A DNA stretch of 5,171 bases from Oscillospiraceae bacterium. GTDB taxonomy: Bacteria > Bacillota > Clostridia > Oscillospirales > Acutalibacteraceae. The translations under genes were made by a program, and so were the position numbers. The notes beneath the pieces were generated by a model that was not told the origin of the DNA, made no database searches, and was given only the letters and a program-made list of their open reading frames with translations. Of the stretch, positions 4,168 through 5,171 are shown piece by piece. Where the stretch lies: NCBI GenBank assembly GCA_031254555.1, contig JAIRUF010000042.1:1-5171 (forward strand). The letters run 5' to 3'. Numbering within the stretch: position 1 is the stretch's first letter; each line of letters opens with the position of its first letter.

Positions 4168-5171
4168 GTGCCCGATGAAAGAATAACGCTCTCAAAAAAA
4201 AGAAATAAAGAAGTGCGTGAAAAAAGGCAGGATAATCAGAATGGTGATGATCCAAAAGCAATTTACAGAATAAAAAAGAGCCACAAGCGCAGAAATTTAA
4301 TTATAGTTTTATGTGTTTTTTTACTTATCGTGGTATTTTTTGTTTATGAAATAAGGGACAATAGGAGACTGACCATTGACAGGATAACGGTGACCGATGC
4401 TAATATTCCTGAAGCTTTTGATGGTTTTAAAATATTGCAAATTTCAGATTTATATGAAAGTGAATGGGGTTTTGAACAAGAGAGGCTGGTAAAATTTATA
4501 AACAGCATAGATTATGATATTATTGTTATGACAGGTGATTATTTAAGAAATCCAAGTTCGGATAATTTTGGACCTGTTTTGGATTTGCTTGAAGGGTTGG
4601 ATAAATCAAAGCCTGTTTATTATATATTGGGAGACCGTGATTATCAACCAGACGGAGTGAGCCTTAAAGATTATCAGTGGAAGTATGAACTCTTACCAGG
4701 GTCAAAGACGCCGCTTCAAGAGGCTATGGAAGCTGAAGGTGCAATTTATGTATATCCTATACAAAAAGTTGAGAAGGACGGAGAAAGGATATATCTGACA
4801 GGAAGAAAGTACAAATCAAAGCAATTTGACGACGCAGATTTTGATATTGAGCAGGATTATGTTATTCAAGTATTACACAAGCCTGTTGATTATGATGTAA
4901 AAACCAGATTGAGTGATATGAACAGCAGGGGTATACAGGAAATAGATTATAACCTTTCACTGTCTGGCCATACATTAGGAGGACAATATAGGCTTCCTAT
5001 CCTGGGAGCGCTTTATGCCCAGGATAAAGGTATTTTTCCGGATGAAAAGTATACGGATGGTTTGCACAAAGACAGCGATGGCAGGTACAACTATATTTGT
5101 GCCGGCTTAGGAGCAGCAGGACCTGATTGGCAAAGGTTCCGTCTTTTAGACCCGCCGCAGGTAGGTCTGAT
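4168..5171 (+). CDS. Membrane-anchored YkuE-like metallophosphoesterase with degenerate active site (3' partial)
   Basis: Open for 334 codons to the window edge. A Lys/Arg-rich N-terminus (1-43) precedes one hydrophobic segment (about 44-60), so the domain probably faces outward; KRRN before it only weakly resembles a Tat signal. From about 85 the calcineurin-like fold is clear: FDGFKILQISDLYESEWG, DIIVMTGDYL (121-126), VYYILGDRDY (150-159), VIQVLHKP (232-239), LSGHTLGGQYRLPILGALY (265-283), then AGLGAAGP and the terminal DPPQVGL, so only a few residues are missing. Compared with the family motifs DLH, GNHD/E and GHxHGGQ, this protein has DLY (Tyr96), GDRD (Asp156, Arg157) and GHTLGGQ (Leu270). 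Asp94, Asp124, His237 and His268 remain. GTG is preferred because AGGGAG lies five bases upstream (4157-4162); an in-frame ATG at 4123 lacks a ribosome site. Function, catalytic or binding, is unknown. Confidence 0.85.
   Translation, partial: MPDERITLSKKRNKEVREKRQDNQNGDDPKAIYRIKKSHKRRNLIIVLCVFLLIVVFFVYEIRDNRRLTIDRITVTDANIPEAFDGFKILQISDLYESEWGFEQERLVKFINSIDYDIIVMTGDYLRNPSSDNFGPVLDLLEGLDKSKPVYYILGDRDYQPDGVSLKDYQWKYELLPGSKTPLQEAMEAEGAIYVYPIQKVEKDGERIYLTGRKYKSKQFDDADFDIEQDYVIQVLHKPVDYDVKTRLSDMNSRGIQEIDYNLSLSGHTLGGQYRLPILGALYAQDKGIFPDEKYTDGLHKDSDGRYNYICAGLGAAGPDWQRFRLLDPPQVGL

Overview
The window looks like part of a chromosome from a low-to-moderate GC anaerobic Firmicute, most likely a clostridial species. 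The evidence is an iron-only-hydrogenase-associated TM1266-family protein, strong AGGAGG ribosome binding sites, GTG starts, sigma-A type promoters and an ECF-type S component. This placement is inferred from gene content; no rRNA or other phylogenetic marker is present.

Layout. The left part (1-2081) is carried on the minus strand. Read in the direction of transcription from about 2050 leftwards, it has a tandem promoter region and then a roughly 115-nt structured leader that ends in a strong intrinsic terminator (1865-1898) just before a ribosome binding site. This leader precedes two translationally coupled genes: a TM1266-family small protein (1578-1847) and a membrane protein resembling an ECF transporter S component (1024-1581). 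A terminator at 928-959 closes this unit. A second minus-strand unit then starts from a near-consensus promoter embedded in direct repeats (838-881). It encodes a Phd/YefM-type antitoxin (560-799), a coupled PIN-domain toxin (150-563) and, at the window edge, the N-terminus of a second Phd-like antitoxin (1-86).

The right part is on the plus strand. A promoter at 2134-2162 drives a complete ABC exporter half-transporter with a GTG start at 2196 (2196-4067). After about 100 AT-rich bases comes an open-ended gene (from 4168 past the right edge). It encodes a membrane-anchored protein with an unmistakable YkuE-like metallophosphoesterase fold in which several metal-ligand and catalytic positions are substituted. 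No terminator separates these two genes, but the second has its own possible -10 box.

Two points deserve most attention. One is the unidentified attenuator-type leader controlling the TM1266/S-component pair. The other is the apparent pseudo-metallophosphoesterase, whose substitutions dismantle one metal site while largely sparing the other. The window shows no mobile element, CRISPR array, tRNA or rRNA.
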